Positions 14,553-14,903 of a stretch of DNA of 14,903 bases are shown piece by piece. The position numbers and the translations under genes are program-made. This DNA is from CAZYBG01 sp964645155. GTDB taxonomy: Bacteria; Pseudomonadota; Alphaproteobacteria; Rhodobacterales; Rhodobacteraceae. The stretch covers positions 1 to 14,903 of the forward strand of contig CAZYBG010000079.1 in the NCBI GenBank assembly GCA_964645155.1, in the 5' to 3' direction. Under the pieces are notes generated by a model. That model saw nothing but the letters and a program-made list of their open reading frames with translations. It had not been told where the DNA came from and made no database searches. The stretch's first letter is position 1; each line of letters opens with the position of its first letter.

Positions 14553-14903
14553 ATGCCCCACAACAACACCAACCTGCCGATGCACCGCCCCGAGGTGCTG
14601 ACCCGACCCAAGCTCGAAGGCGGGCGCCGCTTCGTCATGCAGACCGAGTTCACCGCGGCGGGCGACCAGCCGACCGCCATCGCCGAGCTCGCGGCCGGCG
14701 TGACCGAGGGCGAGAGGAACCAGGTCCTCCTCGGCGCCACCGGCACCGGCAAGACCTTCACCATGGCGAAGGTGATCGAGGAGACGCAGCGCCCCGCCAT
14801 CATCCTCGCGCCCAACAAGACGCTGGCCGCCCAGCTCTATGGCGAATTCAAGGGCTTCTTCCCCGACAACGCGGTCGAGTACTTCGTCAGCTACTACGAC
14901 TAC
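14553..14903 (+). CDS. uvrB: Excinuclease ABC subunit B, 5' part
   Basis: First 117 codons; the gene continues past the right edge, so it has no stop here. UvrB is the DNA-damage-verifying helicase-like subunit of nucleotide excision repair, loaded by UvrA and recruiting UvrC. Visible features: the N-terminal FTAAGDQPTAIAELAAGV, Walker A GATGTGKT (residues 61-68), the following motif PAIILAPNKTLAAQLYGEFK, and FVSYYDY, the start of the beta-hairpin region. ATG 14553-14555 has GGGAG about 8 nt upstream (14540-14544). The first roughly 30 residues, rich in Asn, Arg and Pro, extend before the conserved core, common in alphaproteobacteria. A LexA-like box upstream suggests DNA-damage induction. 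Confidence 0.97.
   Translation, partial: MPHNNTNLPMHRPEVLTRPKLEGGRRFVMQTEFTAAGDQPTAIAELAAGVTEGERNQVLLGATGTGKTFTMAKVIEETQRPAIILAPNKTLAAQLYGEFKGFFPDNAVEYFVSYYDY

Overview
The window looks like chromosomal DNA of a high-GC alphaproteobacterium, most likely a Rhodobacterales member (Rhodobacter/Paracoccus/roseobacter type). Pointers are the roughly 70% GC third-position-rich coding, the 2-oxoglutarate dehydrogenase operon with a MAPEG gene before lpd, the NDUFS4-like complex I subunit, a DUF2125 secreted protein, and an ALDH16-type aldehyde dehydrogenase beside a long-form DeoC. No transposase, integrase, phage gene or CRISPR array was seen.

Layout, left to right. (1) 1-4000, plus strand: the 3' part of odhB/sucB (E2 of 2-oxoglutarate dehydrogenase), an AT-richer orphan membrane-protein gene, a REP-like palindrome, a small probably broken gene whose end runs through GC-rich palindromic repeats, a MAPEG membrane protein, lpd (E3) and a CbiX-like chelatase gene whose GTG start overlaps the lpd stop. 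(2) 3992-5267, minus strand: a compact operon ArsR-type repressor > SRPBCC/AHSA1 protein > GFA-family zinc protein, with a promoter whose -10 region is covered by AT-rich inverted repeats. (3) 5315-8734, minus strand: deoC followed by a two-domain aldehyde dehydrogenase of ALDH16 type; DeoC releases acetaldehyde, which the dehydrogenase could oxidise. (4) 8922-12393, plus strand: a tripartite TRAP transporter of the TAXI type (binding protein, DUF1850 protein, fused 4TM/12TM permease), each junction a 4-nt start/stop overlap. (5) 12352-14380, minus strand: tRNA-Arg(TCT), whose gene overlaps the permease 3' end in antisense, then DUF2125 and NDUFS4-like genes. (6) 14553 to the end, plus strand: the start of uvrB, preceded by a LexA-box-like sequence.

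Most of the window is recognisable core metabolism and transport. The parts not explained by known genes are the odhB-lpd interval (an orphan gene of foreign-looking composition next to a GTAG-type REP palindrome, a gene apparently broken by dispersed palindromes, and three phased GTGYAC repeats), the structured deoC/TRAP divergent spacer, and the sense-antisense merger of the permease gene with a tRNA gene. I found no clear new multi-gene system. The best candidates for something undescribed are the orphan membrane gene and the repeat structures around it.
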